A DNA stretch of 64,000 nucleotides from Streptomyces sp. NRRL B-1140 (lineage in GTDB: Bacteria > Actinomycetota > Actinomycetes > Streptomycetales > Streptomycetaceae), in contig NZ_LGEA01000025.1 of the NCBI RefSeq assembly GCF_001280065.1, positions 186,001-250,000 of the forward strand, given 5' to 3'. Numbering within the stretch: the first letter of the stretch is position 1; the number at the start of each line of letters is the position of its first letter. Positions 36,997-46,350 of the stretch are shown piece by piece. The position numbers and the translations under genes were made by a program. Under the pieces are notes generated by a model. It ran no database searches, was not told the DNA's origin, and worked only from the letters and a program-made list of their open reading frames with translations.

Positions 36997-37754
36997 GCGA
37001 ACACGAGCCGACGGGTCTTCCGCACCCGCTGCCCGGGGCGATCGGCCTGTCCCACCTGAGCGCCTACGACTGGGAGGCCGCCGACGGCGTCTGCGGCGGC
37101 AGCCCGCACCTGCACCTGGTGTGCACGGAGGCGTACGTCGTCACCGGCGGCCGGGGCGCGGTCCAGACACTGAGCCCGGACGACTACCGGGAGATTCCCC
37201 TCGAAGCCGGCTCCCTCGCCTGGTTCACGCCGGGCACCGTGCACCGCATGGTGCAGGGCGGCGACTTGCGCATCACCGTGCTGATGCAGAACAGCGGCCT
37301 GCCCGAGGCCGGGGACGCGGTGTTCACCTTCCCGCCCGAGGTGCTCGCCGACCCGGAGAAGTACGCCGCCGCTGCCGCCCTCCCGCCCGGTACCGGACCC
37401 GAGACGGCCGCGGCGGCCCGGCGCCGCAGGGATCTCGCCGTAGAGGGGTATCTCGTCCTGCGCGAGGCCCTCGTCGCCGGTGACAACGGCCCGTACCTGG
37501 AGTTCCAGCGGGCCGCCGCCCGGATCGTGCGCGACAAGGTGCCCACCTGGCAGGCCCTGTGGCGGGAGGGTGCACGGGCCACCGCCGAACGAACGGGCGC
37601 CCAGCTCGACGCCCTGGCCGCCGGCGATCCCGCCTACCTCGGCGGGGCCACCGCCCACGAGGCGGCGCCCACCCGGCTCGGCGGCTTCGGCATGTGCGGC
37701 CGGCGAGACGAGTACACGCTGCCCGGCACCACGCTGCCGTACCAGGGAGAGTAG
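36993..37754 (+). CDS. Cupin-domain protein
   Basis: 253 aa. The first part holds a cupin barrel with metal-ligand pattern PHLHLVCTEAYVVTGGRGAV (H-x-H...E) and a second His in WFTPGTVHRMVQGG. The C-terminal 120 residues are helical and unusual for a cupin (YLVLREALVAGDNGPYLEFQ). Possibly a sugar isomerase or a sensor of a sugar. GTG 36993 overlaps the previous stop (GTGA). Confidence 0.82.
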   Translation: MSEHEPTGLPHPLPGAIGLSHLSAYDWEAADGVCGGSPHLHLVCTEAYVVTGGRGAVQTLSPDDYREIPLEAGSLAWFTPGTVHRMVQGGDLRITVLMQNSGLPEAGDAVFTFPPEVLADPEKYAAAAALPPGTGPETAAAARRRRDLAVEGYLVLREALVAGDNGPYLEFQRAAARIVRDKVPTWQALWREGARATAERTGAQLDALAAGDPAYLGGATAHEAAPTRLGGFGMCGRRDEYTLPGTTLPYQGE

Positions 37755-37831
37755 CGGCAGGGAGCTGTCGAGGGGACCTGAAGCTCTGAGGGGGGCTCAA
37801 CCGAAACTCCGTCGAGAGGAGTGACGTCGGC

Positions 37832-39115
37832 ATGCCCGGACACAGGACAAAGGGGTTCTGCGCGTCGGCCGCCGCACTGGCACTGTGTGCCGTGCTGGCG
37901 GGTTGCGGAGGATCCGGCGAGTCCGCGGGCGGCGGCAAGGTCGTGCTGCGCTACACGTGGTGGGGCAACCCCGACCGCGCGGCACGCACCGAGCAGGCCG
38001 TCGCGCTGTTCGAGAAACAGCACCCGGACATCGACGTGGCGACGTCGTTCTCCGGCTACGACGCCTACAAGCAGAAGCTCGCCACCCAGGCCGCCGGCGG
38101 TGACGCCCCGGACGTGATGCAGCTGGACTATCGCCAGATCGACCAGTACGCCTCCGGTGGAGTCCTGCTCGACCTGGCCGAGCAGAAGTCCGTCCTGCGT
38201 ACCTCCGAGATCGACCCGGGTCTGCTCGCCACCGGCCGTGTCGACGACGTGCAGTACGCGATCCCGCAGGGCCGCGGCACCGAGACCGTCGCCTACGACG
38301 TCCGGACGTGGAAGCGGTCGGGCGTCCCCCTGCCCGGTGAGAGCTGGACCTGGAGCGAGTGGGCCGACACCATGCGGGCCCTCGCGAAGAAGACGGGCAA
38401 GCCCGGGGCGACCGACCCCGGCCAGAGCGAGGACGCCTTCGAGGTCTGGCTGCGCGGCCGGGGCAAGGCCCTCTACACCGAGGACGGACGACTGGGCTTC
38501 ACCGCCGGTGACCTCACACGCTGGTGGACCTTCACCGACCGGCTGCGCCGCGAGGGTGCCGTCTCGCCCGCCGAGCAGACCACCCAGCTCGACGGCTCCG
38601 TCGAGAACACCCCGCTGGGACGCGGCACATCCGTCACCGACGCCAACTGGGACGCCCCGGCCAGCGGCTTCGCCGCCCTCGTCGAGGGGGGCGTCGCCCT
38701 CGCCCCGATGCCGTCCGGCGAGGACGGCACACCCGGCCAGTACTTCAAGCCGTCCATGTTCGTGGGGGTCTCGGCCGACACCGGCCACCCGAAGGAGGCC
38801 GCGCGGCTCGTCGACTTCCTGATCAACGACCGGCAGGCCGCGAAGATCCTCGGTGCGAGCCGCGGCATCCCCGTCAACGAGACGATCCGCGACGAGGTCG
38901 GCCCGCAGCTCAAGGACTTCGACAAGACCATCGCCGACTACCAGGCATCCCTGGAGGGCAAGCTCAAGGATCCGCCCCAGGCGCCGCCCTCCGGCGACAA
39001 CGCCCTGCAGAGCACCTTCCAGCGCGACTACGACCAGGTGTCCTACGCGCGCATGTCGCCCCGCGAGGCGGCCGAGAACTACGTCACCGAGGCGAAGGCG
39101 GAGTTGAGGCCATGA
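37832..39115 (+). CDS. ABC transporter sugar-binding lipoprotein
   Basis: 427 aa. Lipobox AVLAGCGGSG (lipidated Cys about residue 27), then the family 1 solute-binding fold: VVLRYTWWGNPDRAARTEQA, LATQAAGGDAPDVMQLDYRQ, WTWSEWADTMRALAKKTGK and the C-terminal FMVGVSADTGHPKEAARLVD-like region. Captures an oligosaccharide or sugar derivative and delivers it to the two permeases that follow. A 77-bp gap from the cupin gene carries its own ribosome site GAGAGGAG. Confidence 0.93.
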   Translation: MPGHRTKGFCASAAALALCAVLAGCGGSGESAGGGKVVLRYTWWGNPDRAARTEQAVALFEKQHPDIDVATSFSGYDAYKQKLATQAAGGDAPDVMQLDYRQIDQYASGGVLLDLAEQKSVLRTSEIDPGLLATGRVDDVQYAIPQGRGTETVAYDVRTWKRSGVPLPGESWTWSEWADTMRALAKKTGKPGATDPGQSEDAFEVWLRGRGKALYTEDGRLGFTAGDLTRWWTFTDRLRREGAVSPAEQTTQLDGSVENTPLGRGTSVTDANWDAPASGFAALVEGGVALAPMPSGEDGTPGQYFKPSMFVGVSADTGHPKEAARLVDFLINDRQAAKILGASRGIPVNETIRDEVGPQLKDFDKTIADYQASLEGKLKDPPQAPPSGDNALQSTFQRDYDQVSYARMSPREAAENYVTEAKAELRP

Positions 39116-40050
39116 CCACCACCGCTGTCCCGGCGGAGGCGAGGCGCGCCCCCGCCGCCGCCCCGAAGCGCCGCCCCCGGCGCGAACGCGAGGGCGCCGC
39201 CTGGGTGTTCCTCTCGCCCTGGGTGCTCGGCGCGATCGTCCTGACGCTGCTTCCGATGGCCGTGTCGCTGTACCTGTCGTTCACCGACTACGACCTGTTC
39301 AGCCCGCCGCGGTGGGTGGGCCTGCGCAACTACGCGCAGATGTTCACAGAGGACCCCCGCTACTGGCGTTCGGTCGCGACGACCCTGACGTACGTCGCGG
39401 TCGCCGTGCCCCTGCAACTCGCCCTCGCCCTCGCCGTCGCGCTCGCCCTGAAGGGCATGAAGCGGGGCAAGGGCTTCTACCGCTCCGCGTTCTATGCCCC
39501 ATCCCTGCTCGGCGCGTCGATGTCCATCGCGCTGGTCTGGCGGGCGGTCTTCAACGACGGCGGCCCCGTCGACAGCCTGCTCGGCACCGGCGGGTGGGTG
39601 AACAAGCCCGGCTGGGCGCTGCTGGCCGTGGCCCTGCTGACGGTGTGGCAGTTCGGCGCGCCGATGGTCATCTTCCTCGCCGGGCTCCAGCAGATTCCCG
39701 CGGAGCTGTACGAGGCGGCGGCGTGCGACGGAGCGGGGAAGTGGCGGCAGTTCCTGTCCGTCACCGTGCCGATGCTGTCCCCGGTGCTCTTCTTCAACCT
39801 GGTTCTGCAGACCATCCAGGCGTTCCAGGTGTTCACGCCCGCCTTCGCGGTCAGCGCCGGCAAGGGCGGACCGGCCGACTCGACGCTCGTCTACACCATG
39901 TACCTCTACGACCGCGGATTCGTCGCCTCCCACATGGGCTACGCCTCCGCCATGGCCTGGGTGCTGCTCCTCGTGATCGGCGTCGTCACGGCGGTGCTGT
40001 TCCGCACCTCGCGCTCCTGGGTCTTCTACGCCTCCGAGGGGGACCGGTGA
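39112..40050 (+). CDS. Sugar ABC transporter permease (MalF-type)
   Basis: 312 aa, six membrane segments. Starts with a cytosolic Arg-rich tail, then WVFLSPWVLGAIVLTLLPMA. The EAA loop is EAAACDGAGKWRQFLSVTVP. Pairs with the next permease; the ATPase (usually the shared MsiK in Streptomyces) is not encoded here. Overlaps the binding-protein gene by ATGA. Confidence 0.94.
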   Translation: MTTTAVPAEARRAPAAAPKRRPRREREGAAWVFLSPWVLGAIVLTLLPMAVSLYLSFTDYDLFSPPRWVGLRNYAQMFTEDPRYWRSVATTLTYVAVAVPLQLALALAVALALKGMKRGKGFYRSAFYAPSLLGASMSIALVWRAVFNDGGPVDSLLGTGGWVNKPGWALLAVALLTVWQFGAPMVIFLAGLQQIPAELYEAAACDGAGKWRQFLSVTVPMLSPVLFFNLVLQTIQAFQVFTPAFAVSAGKGGPADSTLVYTMYLYDRGFVASHMGYASAMAWVLLLVIGVVTAVLFRTSRSWVFYASEGDR

Positions 40051-40907
40051 CCTCGACGACCGCAACAGACAAGCCCGTTCGGTGGGGCCGTGCCGCCGTA
40101 CACCTCGGCTGCCTGGCCGCCCTGCTGGTCATGCTGTACCCCCTGGCCTGGCTCCTGGCCACCTCGCTCAAACCCGCAGACGAGGTCATAGCCAGCCTCG
40201 ACCTGCTGCCCAGCCGCCTGGAGTGGTCGAACTACGCCACCGCCCTGGACGGCGTCAACGACGTCTCCATCTGGCGGCTGCTCGGCAACTCCCTGCTGAT
40301 CGCGGGCGGTGCGGTCCTCGGCAACGTCATCAGCTGCTCGCTCGCCGCCTACGCCTTCGCGCGGCTGAGGTTCCGCTTCCGCGGGCCGTTGTTCGCCTTC
40401 ATGATCGCCACGATCATGTTGCCGCACCACGCGGTGCTGATCCCGCAGTACATCATCTTCAACCAGCTCGGCCTGGTGAACACCTACTGGCCGCTGATCC
40501 TGCCGAAGTTCCTCGCCACCGAGGCGTTCTTCGTCTTCCTCATCGTGCAGTTCATGCGCGGTCTGCCGCGCGAGCTGGAGGAGGCGGCCCGGATCGACGG
40601 CTGCGGGCCGTTCCGCAGCTTCTTCCAGGTCGTGCTGCCGCTCACCCGGCCGGCCCTGATCACCACCGCCATCTTCACCTTCATCTGGACCTGGAACGAC
40701 TTCTTCACCCAGCTCATCTACCTCTTCGACCCGGAGAAGTTCACCCTCACCCTGGCGCTGCGCTCCTTCGTGGACGCCTCCAGCACCTCCGCGTTCGGCC
40801 CGATGTTCGCCCTGTCGGTGATCGCGCTGCTGCCGATCGTGCTGTTCTTCCTCGCCTTCCAGCGGTTCCTGGTGGAGGGCATGGCGAGCTCCGGACTGAA
40901 GGGCTGA
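40047..40907 (+). CDS. Sugar ABC transporter permease (MalG-type)
   Basis: 286 aa, six membrane segments, EAA loop EAARIDGCGPFRSFFQVVLP and terminal helices LSVIALLPIVLFFLAFQRFL. Forms the channel with the upstream permease. GTG 40047 overlaps the previous stop (GTGA). Confidence 0.94.
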   Translation: MTSTTATDKPVRWGRAAVHLGCLAALLVMLYPLAWLLATSLKPADEVIASLDLLPSRLEWSNYATALDGVNDVSIWRLLGNSLLIAGGAVLGNVISCSLAAYAFARLRFRFRGPLFAFMIATIMLPHHAVLIPQYIIFNQLGLVNTYWPLILPKFLATEAFFVFLIVQFMRGLPRELEEAARIDGCGPFRSFFQVVLPLTRPALITTAIFTFIWTWNDFFTQLIYLFDPEKFTLTLALRSFVDASSTSAFGPMFALSVIALLPIVLFFLAFQRFLVEGMASSGLKG

Positions 40908-40912
40908 GCGGG

Positions 40913-41512
40913 ATGACCACAAGGGACACGGGCGAGGTGTTCGGCCCGCGCATGACCCTGTTCGCCGATGTGCTGAGCGTCGGCCTGGCCGCGGCGGCGG
41001 CCTGCCTGCCCCTGGTCACGGTCCCGGCCGCACTGTCGACGGCGTGCGCCGTGCTGCGGGGGGCGGGACTGGACCAGCCCGTGACGGCGGGACGGTACTT
41101 CGCCCTGCTGCGGCGGCGGTTGCGGGCCGGTGACCTGGTGGCGGGAGCCGTCGCCCTGGCGGGTCTGCTGGTGTTCGCCGCCGATGTGGCGCTGGCCGCG
41201 GCAGGGCTGCCGGGAGCACCGCTGTTCGCGGTGGCGGCCGCGGTGATCGGCACGGGCGCGGTGGTGGTCGGGCTGCGGGCCTGCGGCCGCCCCGAGTCGC
41301 TCACCGACTGGCGGGCCGCGGTGCGCGGGGCCGGCCGGGACGCCGTGACGGATGCGGGGGGCAGCGGCCTGGTCCTGCTCGCCGTCGCGACGGCGGTGCT
41401 GTGCGCCTGGATGCTCCTGCCGCTCGCCTTTCTCGCTCCCGGGCCACTGGCACTGGCGCTCACGGCCGTCGACGTACGCCGTTCCGCTGCCGTTCTCCCG
41501 CATCAGCCGTGA
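40913..41512 (+). CDS. YesL/DUF624-like membrane protein
   Basis: 199 aa, five membrane segments, starting with FGPRMTLFADVLSVGLAAAA and continuing with a VTVPAALSTACAVLRGAGLD block typical of the DUF624/YesL group found with carbohydrate ABC importers. Function unknown. Five bases separate it from the second permease, so it is the last gene of the operon. A short CTCAAG/CTTGAG hairpin follows at 41513-41529. Confidence 0.75.
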   Translation: MTTRDTGEVFGPRMTLFADVLSVGLAAAAACLPLVTVPAALSTACAVLRGAGLDQPVTAGRYFALLRRRLRAGDLVAGAVALAGLLVFAADVALAAAGLPGAPLFAVAAAVIGTGAVVVGLRACGRPESLTDWRAAVRGAGRDAVTDAGGSGLVLLAVATAVLCAWMLLPLAFLAPGPLALALTAVDVRRSAAVLPHQP

Positions 41513-41621
41513 CTCAAGCGGCTCTTGAGGCCTTCAGGTGTGAGCACCGGCAGGAGGTGGTCATTCTCTTGTCATGAACCTGCGACTCGATGGGCGTGTC
41601 GCAGCCTCGTGGAGGTGTGGG

Positions 41622-42074
41622 ATGCACCGCAGACTCGCAACCGGTCTTGCCGCCTCAGCTCTGGCACTCGTCACCGTCGTGGGTACCGCCACGGCCGCGA
41701 GCGCCGTTCCCGCCGACAAGCCCCAAGTGCTCGCCAACTGGACGCAGACCAGCGCGTCGAGCTACAGCGGCTGGGCCGCCGCCCGGGCGAACCAGGCCGC
41801 CTGGACCGCGTACGCCTTCGACTGGTCGACCGACTACTGCAGCACCTCGCCGGACAACCCGTTCGGCTTCCCGTTCTCGATGTCCTGCGCCCGCCATGAC
41901 TTCGGCTACCGCAACTACAAGGCCGCGGGCACCTTCAGCGCCAACAAGTCCCGGCTCGACAGCGCCTTCCACGAGGATCTGAAGAGGATCTGCGCGGCGT
42001 ACAGCGGCGGTACCAGGACCTCGTGCAACTCCACGGCCTGGACGTACTACCAGGCTGTCAGGGCCTTCGGCTGA
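41622..42074 (+). CDS. Secreted prokaryotic phospholipase A2
   Basis: 150 aa. Signal peptide (RRLATGLAASALALVTVVGTATAASA). Mature part has the catalytic pair in SCARHDFGYRNYKAAG (His-Asp) and four Cys that can form two disulphides (DYCSTS, SMSCAR, RICAAY, TSCNST), as in the Streptomyces violaceoruber enzyme. Hydrolyses sn-2 ester bonds of phospholipids, Ca2+-dependent. ATG 41622 has GGAGG at good distance and is preferred to 41574. Confidence 0.93.
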   Translation: MHRRLATGLAASALALVTVVGTATAASAVPADKPQVLANWTQTSASSYSGWAAARANQAAWTAYAFDWSTDYCSTSPDNPFGFPFSMSCARHDFGYRNYKAAGTFSANKSRLDSAFHEDLKRICAAYSGGTRTSCNSTAWTYYQAVRAFG

Positions 42075-42088
42075 CGGCTCCTCTCCAC

Positions 42089-42130
42089 GGGCCGGCCGGG
42101 CGCACGCGGTTGCTCGCGCCCGGCCGGCCC
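42089..42130. terminator. 15-bp hairpin terminator
   Basis: GGGCCGGCCGGGCGC (42089-42103) pairs perfectly with 42116-42130 around a 12-nt loop, between the convergent phospholipase and PAP2 genes. A direct repeat CCGGCCCACGACTC follows (about 42125 and 42165). Confidence 0.85.
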
Positions 42131-42176
42131 ACGACTCGTCGGCGCGGGCGGGGCCTCACGCCGTCCGGCCCACGAC

Positions 42177-42878
42177 TCATCCGCGGGAGGGGCCGCCGAT
42201 GCTGATCCGCGGCCACGAACGGGCCGCCGTGAGAAGGGCCTGGGCCCTTGCCGACGGGGTGGCGGCCGCCGCCGCCAGGGCCGCCGCCGCGCTCGCGATG
42301 CCGAGCACCGCACCCGCCGCCACGTCACCCGGGTAGTGCACGCCTGTGTGGACACGGGAGTAACCGACAGCGCTCGCCAGCGCGCCGAGCGGTACCGCCG
42401 CGGGCGGCAGGACCACGCCGACGGCGGTCGCGAAGGCGACCGCCGACGCCGTGTGCCCGGACGGGAACGAGGCGGAGGTCGGCATCTTGACGTGCCGGTC
42501 CACCGTCACCCGGGCCGCCTCCCGGTCCGGCCGCGCCCGGCGCACCAGGCGCTTGCCGAGCAGGTTGGCGGAGGCCGAGGCCACGGCGATCGCGCCGACG
42601 CCGGCGAGGGCGGCCTTGCGCGGCCGCTTCCCGGCCAGGGCCAGGGCGGCGGCGATGCCGAACGAGATCTTGGAGTGGTCGGCCGCGTGCGACAGGTGGC
42701 GCAGCGTCCGGTCCAGGGTCGGCGTGGGGGTGGCGGCCACCGCCGCGTACAGGGCGCCGTCCACGGCCCGGAGATCGGCGAACACGGCGCTCAGGAGCCG
42801 GCCGGGCCGACTCGTGAGGTCCCGGGTGCGCTGCAGCGGACGGGGGGCGTCCGCGTCGGTGGTCGTCGGATCGTTCAT
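42177..42878 (-). CDS. PAP2-family membrane phosphatase
   Basis: 233 aa. The three phosphatase motifs appear: KRLVRRARPDRE (KxxxxxxRP), SFPSGHTASAVAFA (PSGH) and SRVHTGVHYPGDVAAGAVLG (SRxxxxxHxxxD). Membrane segments surround them. It likely dephosphorylates a lipid phosphate such as undecaprenyl-PP or phosphatidic acid. ATG 42878 follows GGGGAGA. Confidence 0.92.
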   Translation of the reverse strand: MNDPTTTDADAPRPLQRTRDLTSRPGRLLSAVFADLRAVDGALYAAVAATPTPTLDRTLRHLSHAADHSKISFGIAAALALAGKRPRKAALAGVGAIAVASASANLLGKRLVRRARPDREAARVTVDRHVKMPTSASFPSGHTASAVAFATAVGVVLPPAAVPLGALASAVGYSRVHTGVHYPGDVAAGAVLGIASAAAALAAAAATPSARAQALLTAARSWPRISIGGPSRG

Positions 42879-43013
42879 GTGTTTCTCCCCGCAGTGGCCT
42901 TCCCAGCAAGGTACCGGCTCGCGCCCGGCGCACGCTCGGCGCCCCTGCGAGCCGGTACCTCCCGAGTGCCCGGACGGCGCACGACCACCCCGGCGAGCCG
43001 GAACACTGAGCAC

Positions 43014-43670
43014 ATGACTTCGCTGACCCGCCGGGCCCTGCGCGGGCTGGAGCGTTTCCACGCGGCCCGGCCCTGGGACCACAACGCCCACTTCCACCGC
43101 TGGATCCTGCGGCAGCTTCCCGAGCGGGTGGGCAGTGCCCTGGACGTGGGCTGCGGCAGCGGCGACCTGGCCAGGCTGCTGACCGGCCGCGCCGCCCGGG
43201 TGCACGGGATCGACACCGACCCGGCGATCACGGCCCGGGCGCGGGAGCTGACGCCGGTGGCTGCCCCCGTGACGTACACGGTGACCGACGCGACGACCGG
43301 CCTCGGCGACCGGTCGTACGACGTCATCACCTGCGTCGCCGTCGTCCACCATCTGCCGTTCACCGAAGCCCTCGAGACTTTTCGTGACCATCTCGCCACC
43401 GGCGGCACCCTGGTGCTCGTCGGCGTGGCCAGGGAGCGCACCCCCGTCGACCACCTGCTCGGCCTCGCGTCGATCCCGCTCAACGTCCTGATGGCGTTGC
43501 TGAAGAACCGGGGCCGCCCGGCGCCCCGCCCGGACTCGATGAGCGCCCCCACGCGCCCGGCGGACCTGACCTTCCCCGAGATCGCACGCGAGGCCCGGGC
43601 CGTCCTCCCCGGCGTCCGGCTGCGTCGCCGCCTGTTCTGGCGCTACACGCTGGTGTGGCGGCGCCTCTGA
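43014..43670 (+). CDS. Class I SAM-dependent methyltransferase
   Basis: 218 aa. SAM motif I ALDVGCGSGDLARLL (about 40-54), acidic motif II VHGIDTD and motif post II SYDVITCVAVVHHLPF. A hydrophobic patch (LLGLASIPLNVLMALL) precedes the C-terminus. Acceptor unknown. Start ATG 43014 gives the family N-terminus ERFHAARPWDHNAHFHRW. Confidence 0.88.
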   Translation: MTSLTRRALRGLERFHAARPWDHNAHFHRWILRQLPERVGSALDVGCGSGDLARLLTGRAARVHGIDTDPAITARARELTPVAAPVTYTVTDATTGLGDRSYDVITCVAVVHHLPFTEALETFRDHLATGGTLVLVGVARERTPVDHLLGLASIPLNVLMALLKNRGRPAPRPDSMSAPTRPADLTFPEIAREARAVLPGVRLRRRLFWRYTLVWRRL

Positions 43671-43682
43671 GCCGTCGGAGCC

Positions 43683-45932
43683 TCAGCCGGCGGCCCGGAA
43701 GGTGCGCAGCCGCAGCGAGTTGCCGACCACGAAGACCGAGGAGAAGGCCATCGCCGCTCCGGCGATCATCGGGGTGAGCAGGCCGGCCGCGGCCAGCGGC
43801 AGGGCCGCCACGTTGTACGCGAAGGCCCAGAACAGGTTGGAGCGGATGGTGCCGAGCGTGCGGCGGGCGAGCCGGATGGCGTCCGCGGCGGCCCGCAGAT
43901 CACCGCGGACCAGGGTCAGGTCGCCGGCCTCGATCGCGGCGTCCGTGCCGGTGCCCATGGCCAGACCGAGATCGGCCTGGGCGAGTGGCGCCGCGTCGTT
44001 GACACCGTCCCCGACCATCGCCACCGACCGGCCCTCGGCCTGGAGCCGCTTGACCACGTCGACCTTGTCCTGCGGGAGCACCTCGGCGACGACCTCCCCG
44101 ATGCCCACCTCGCGGGCGACGGACCGGGCCACCGCCTCGTTGTCGCCGGTGAGCAGGATCGGCGTGAGACCGAGCGCCCGCAGCCGGCCGACCGCGTCGG
44201 CGCTGGTGTCCTTCACCGCGTCGGCCACCTCCAGCACCGCGCGGGCCTCGCCGTCCCACGCGACCGTGACGGCCGTGCGCCCGGCCTCCTCGGCGACCGC
44301 CGCGGCCCGGGCCAGCGCCTCGGGAAGCTCCATCGCCCAGTCGGCCAGGAGCCGCTTGCGTCCGACGAGCACCGCGTGGCCCTCGACCACGCCCTGCACA
44401 CCGAGCCCGGGCACGTTCGCGAAGTCCTCGGGCGTGGGCAGCGTGCCCAGTTTCTCCAGCGCCCCGTCGGCGACGGCCCGGGCGATCGGATGCTCGGAGG
44501 AGTGCTCCAACGCCCCTGCCAGCCGCAGCACCTCGGCTTCTTCCGTGCCCTCTGCGGTGCGCACGGCCAGCAGCGTCATACGGCCGGTCGTGACCGTGCC
44601 TGTCTTGTCGAGGACGACCGTGTCGACGCGGCGCGTGGACTCAAGGACCTCCGGGCCCTTGATGAGGATGCCGAGCTGGGCGCCGCGTCCGGTGCCCACC
44701 ATCAGCGCGGTCGGCGTGGCCAGACCCAGGGCGCACGGGCACGCGATGACGAGGACGGCGACCGCCGCGGTGAAGGCGGCCGTCAGCCCGACGCCGTTGC
44801 CCAGCCAGAAGCCCAGCGTGCCGAGCGCCAGGGTGATCACCACCGGCACGAACACCGCCGAGATCCGGTCCGCGAGCCGCTGCGCGGCGGCCTTGCCGTT
44901 CTGTGCGTCCTCCACCAGCTTCGCCATCCGGGCCAGCTGGGTGTCCGCACCCACCCGTGTCGCACGCACGACGAGCCGCCCGCCGACGTTGACCGTGGCT
45001 CCGGTGACCGGGTCGCCCGCGCCCACCTCCACGGGGACGGACTCGCCGGTGAGCATCGAGACGTCCACCGCGGAGGAACCCTCCTCGACCGTCCCGTCCG
45101 TCGCGATCTTCTCGCCCGGCCGGACCAGGAAGCGGTCCCCGGCCTTCAAATCCGCGACGGGAAGTGTGGTTTCGCGGCCGTCGTCGCGCAGTACGGTGAC
45201 GTCCTTGGCGCCGAGCTCCAGCAGCGCCCGTAGTGCCGCGCCCGCCCTGCGCTTGGCGCGGGCCTCGAAGTACCGCCCGGCCAGGATGAAAGCGGTCACC
45301 CCCGCAGCGGCCTCCAGGTAGATGTTCCCGGCGCCGTCCGTGCGCTCGATGGTCAGCTCGAAGGGGTGCGTCATGCCCGGGGTGCCGGCCGTGCCGAGGA
45401 ACAGCGCCCACAACGACCACAGGAACGCGGCCGAGGTGCCCACCGAGATGAGGGTGTCCATGGTGGCCGCGCCGTGCCGTGCGTTGGTGAACGCCGCCTT
45501 GTGGAAGGGCCACGCCGCGTACGTCACGACGGGCGCGGCGAGGGCCAGCGACAGCCACTGCCAGTACTCGAACTGCAGCGCCGGGATCATCGCCATGGCG
45601 ACGACGGGGACCGCGAGCACCACGGCCGTGATCAACCGCTCGCGCAATGGCCGCAGTTCGTCGGCCTCCACGCCCGGGTCGTTCCGCGCGGCCGGGGGAG
45701 ACGGCTCCCGCGCGGTGTACCCGGTCGCCTCGACGGTGGCGATGAGGTCGCCGACGGAGACCTCCCCGGAGTAGCTGACCCTGGCCTTCTCCGTCGCGTA
45801 GTTGACGGTGGCGGTGACCCCGTCCATGCGGTTGAGCTTCTTCTCGATGCGCGCCGCGCACGAGGCGCAGGTCATGCCGCCGATGGCGAGTTCGACCTCG
45901 GCGTCCGTGCCGGTCGTCGTACCGGTGCTCAT
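43683..45932 (-). CDS. copA: Copper-exporting P1B-type ATPase
   Basis: 749 aa. One N-terminal HMA domain with [14 protein letters not shown] (CxxC), membrane segments, the CPC metal site in [20 protein letters not shown], the phosphorylation motif DKTGTVTTG, and [20 protein letters not shown] near the end. Exports Cu+ with ATP. Three bases downstream of copZ, under the CsoR boxes at 46223-46287. Confidence 0.97.
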   Translation of the reverse strand: MSTGTTTGTDAEVELAIGGMTCASCAARIEKKLNRMDGVTATVNYATEKARVSYSGEVSVGDLIATVEATGYTAREPSPPAARNDPGVEADELRPLRERLITAVVLAVPVVAMAMIPALQFEYWQWLSLALAAPVVTYAAWPFHKAAFTNARHGAATMDTLISVGTSAAFLWSLWALFLGTAGTPGMTHPFELTIERTDGAGNIYLEAAAGVTAFILAGRYFEARAKRRAGAALRALLELGAKDVTVLRDDGRETTLPVADLKAGDRFLVRPGEKIATDGTVEEGSSAVDVSMLTGESVPVEVGAGDPVTGATVNVGGRLVVRATRVGADTQLARMAKLVEDAQNGKAAAQRLADRISAVFVPVVITLALGTLGFWLGNGVGLTAAFTAAVAVLVIACPCALGLATPTALMVGTGRGAQLGILIKGPEVLESTRRVDTVVLDKTGTVTTGRMTLLAVRTAEGTEEAEVLRLAGALEHSSEHPIARAVADGALEKLGTLPTPEDFANVPGLGVQGVVEGHAVLVGRKRLLADWAMELPEALARAAAVAEEAGRTAVTVAWDGEARAVLEVADAVKDTSADAVGRLRALGLTPILLTGDNEAVARSVAREVGIGEVVAEVLPQDKVDVVKRLQAEGRSVAMVGDGVNDAAPLAQADLGLAMGTGTDAAIEAGDLTLVRGDLRAAADAIRLARRTLGTIRSNLFWAFAYNVAALPLAAAGLLTPMIAGAAMAFSSVFVVGNSLRLRTFRAAG

Positions 45933-45935
45933 GGC

Positions 45936-46148
45936 TCAGACCCTCCCGGTCAGCTCGTAGCCGGCCTCGTCGACGGCCTCCGTGATCGCGGCGTCGTCGG
46001 GCTCGCCTGCACTGGTGACGGTGACGCGGCCATGGCCGAGGTGGACCTCGACACCGCGGACGCCGTCCAGCTCACCGATCACCTCGGTGAGCGTGGCCTT
46101 GCAGTGACCGCACGACATTCCGGAGACGGCGTAGGTGGTGGCGGGCAT
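45936..46148 (-). CDS. copZ: CopZ-type copper chaperone
   Basis: 70 aa HMA domain with VSGMSCGHCKATLTEVIGEL (CxxC). Hands Cu+ to CopA. ATG 46148 is right because the AGGAGG ribosome site lies immediately upstream, inside the longer open frame. Confidence 0.95.
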   Translation of the reverse strand: MPATTYAVSGMSCGHCKATLTEVIGELDGVRGVEVHLGHGRVTVTSAGEPDDAAITEAVDEAGYELTGRV

Positions 46149-46222
46149 CGGTTTCCTCCTCAAGACGTTCCAACCATCGCTTGCTGTATACGGGGAGGGG
46201 GTATCTCCTCGTCGACCTCAGA

Positions 46223-46241
46223 TATACCCCCATAGGGTATA
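46223..46241. promoter_or_regulatory. CsoR-type copper operator 1
   Basis: TATACCCCCATAGGGTATA, a near-perfect palindrome with the TACCCC/GGGGTA character of CsoR operators, in the region between copZ and the divergent exported protein. Confidence 0.8.
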
Positions 46242-46270
46242 TGATGCAAGTGCGAGACCGGCTTGACTCA

Positions 46271-46287
46271 ATACCCCCCAGGGGTAT
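46271..46287. promoter_or_regulatory. CsoR-type copper operator 2
   Basis: ATACCCCCCAGGGGTAT, a near-perfect palindrome 48 bp from box 1 and 64 bp upstream of the His-rich exported protein gene. It probably controls that plus-strand promoter while box 1 controls copZA. Confidence 0.8.
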
Positions 46288-46350
46288 GGTGAACCGCATG
46301 GAGGCCCCCGCATCGAGCGGGAGGCCCGGTATCCGAAGGAGCCGACGGCC

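Noticed and set aside
46187..46204. Possible third copper box TATACGGGGAGGGGGTAT
   Set aside because: The two halves are not inverted copies; only the GGGGTAT half fits, so it is not counted as a CsoR site.
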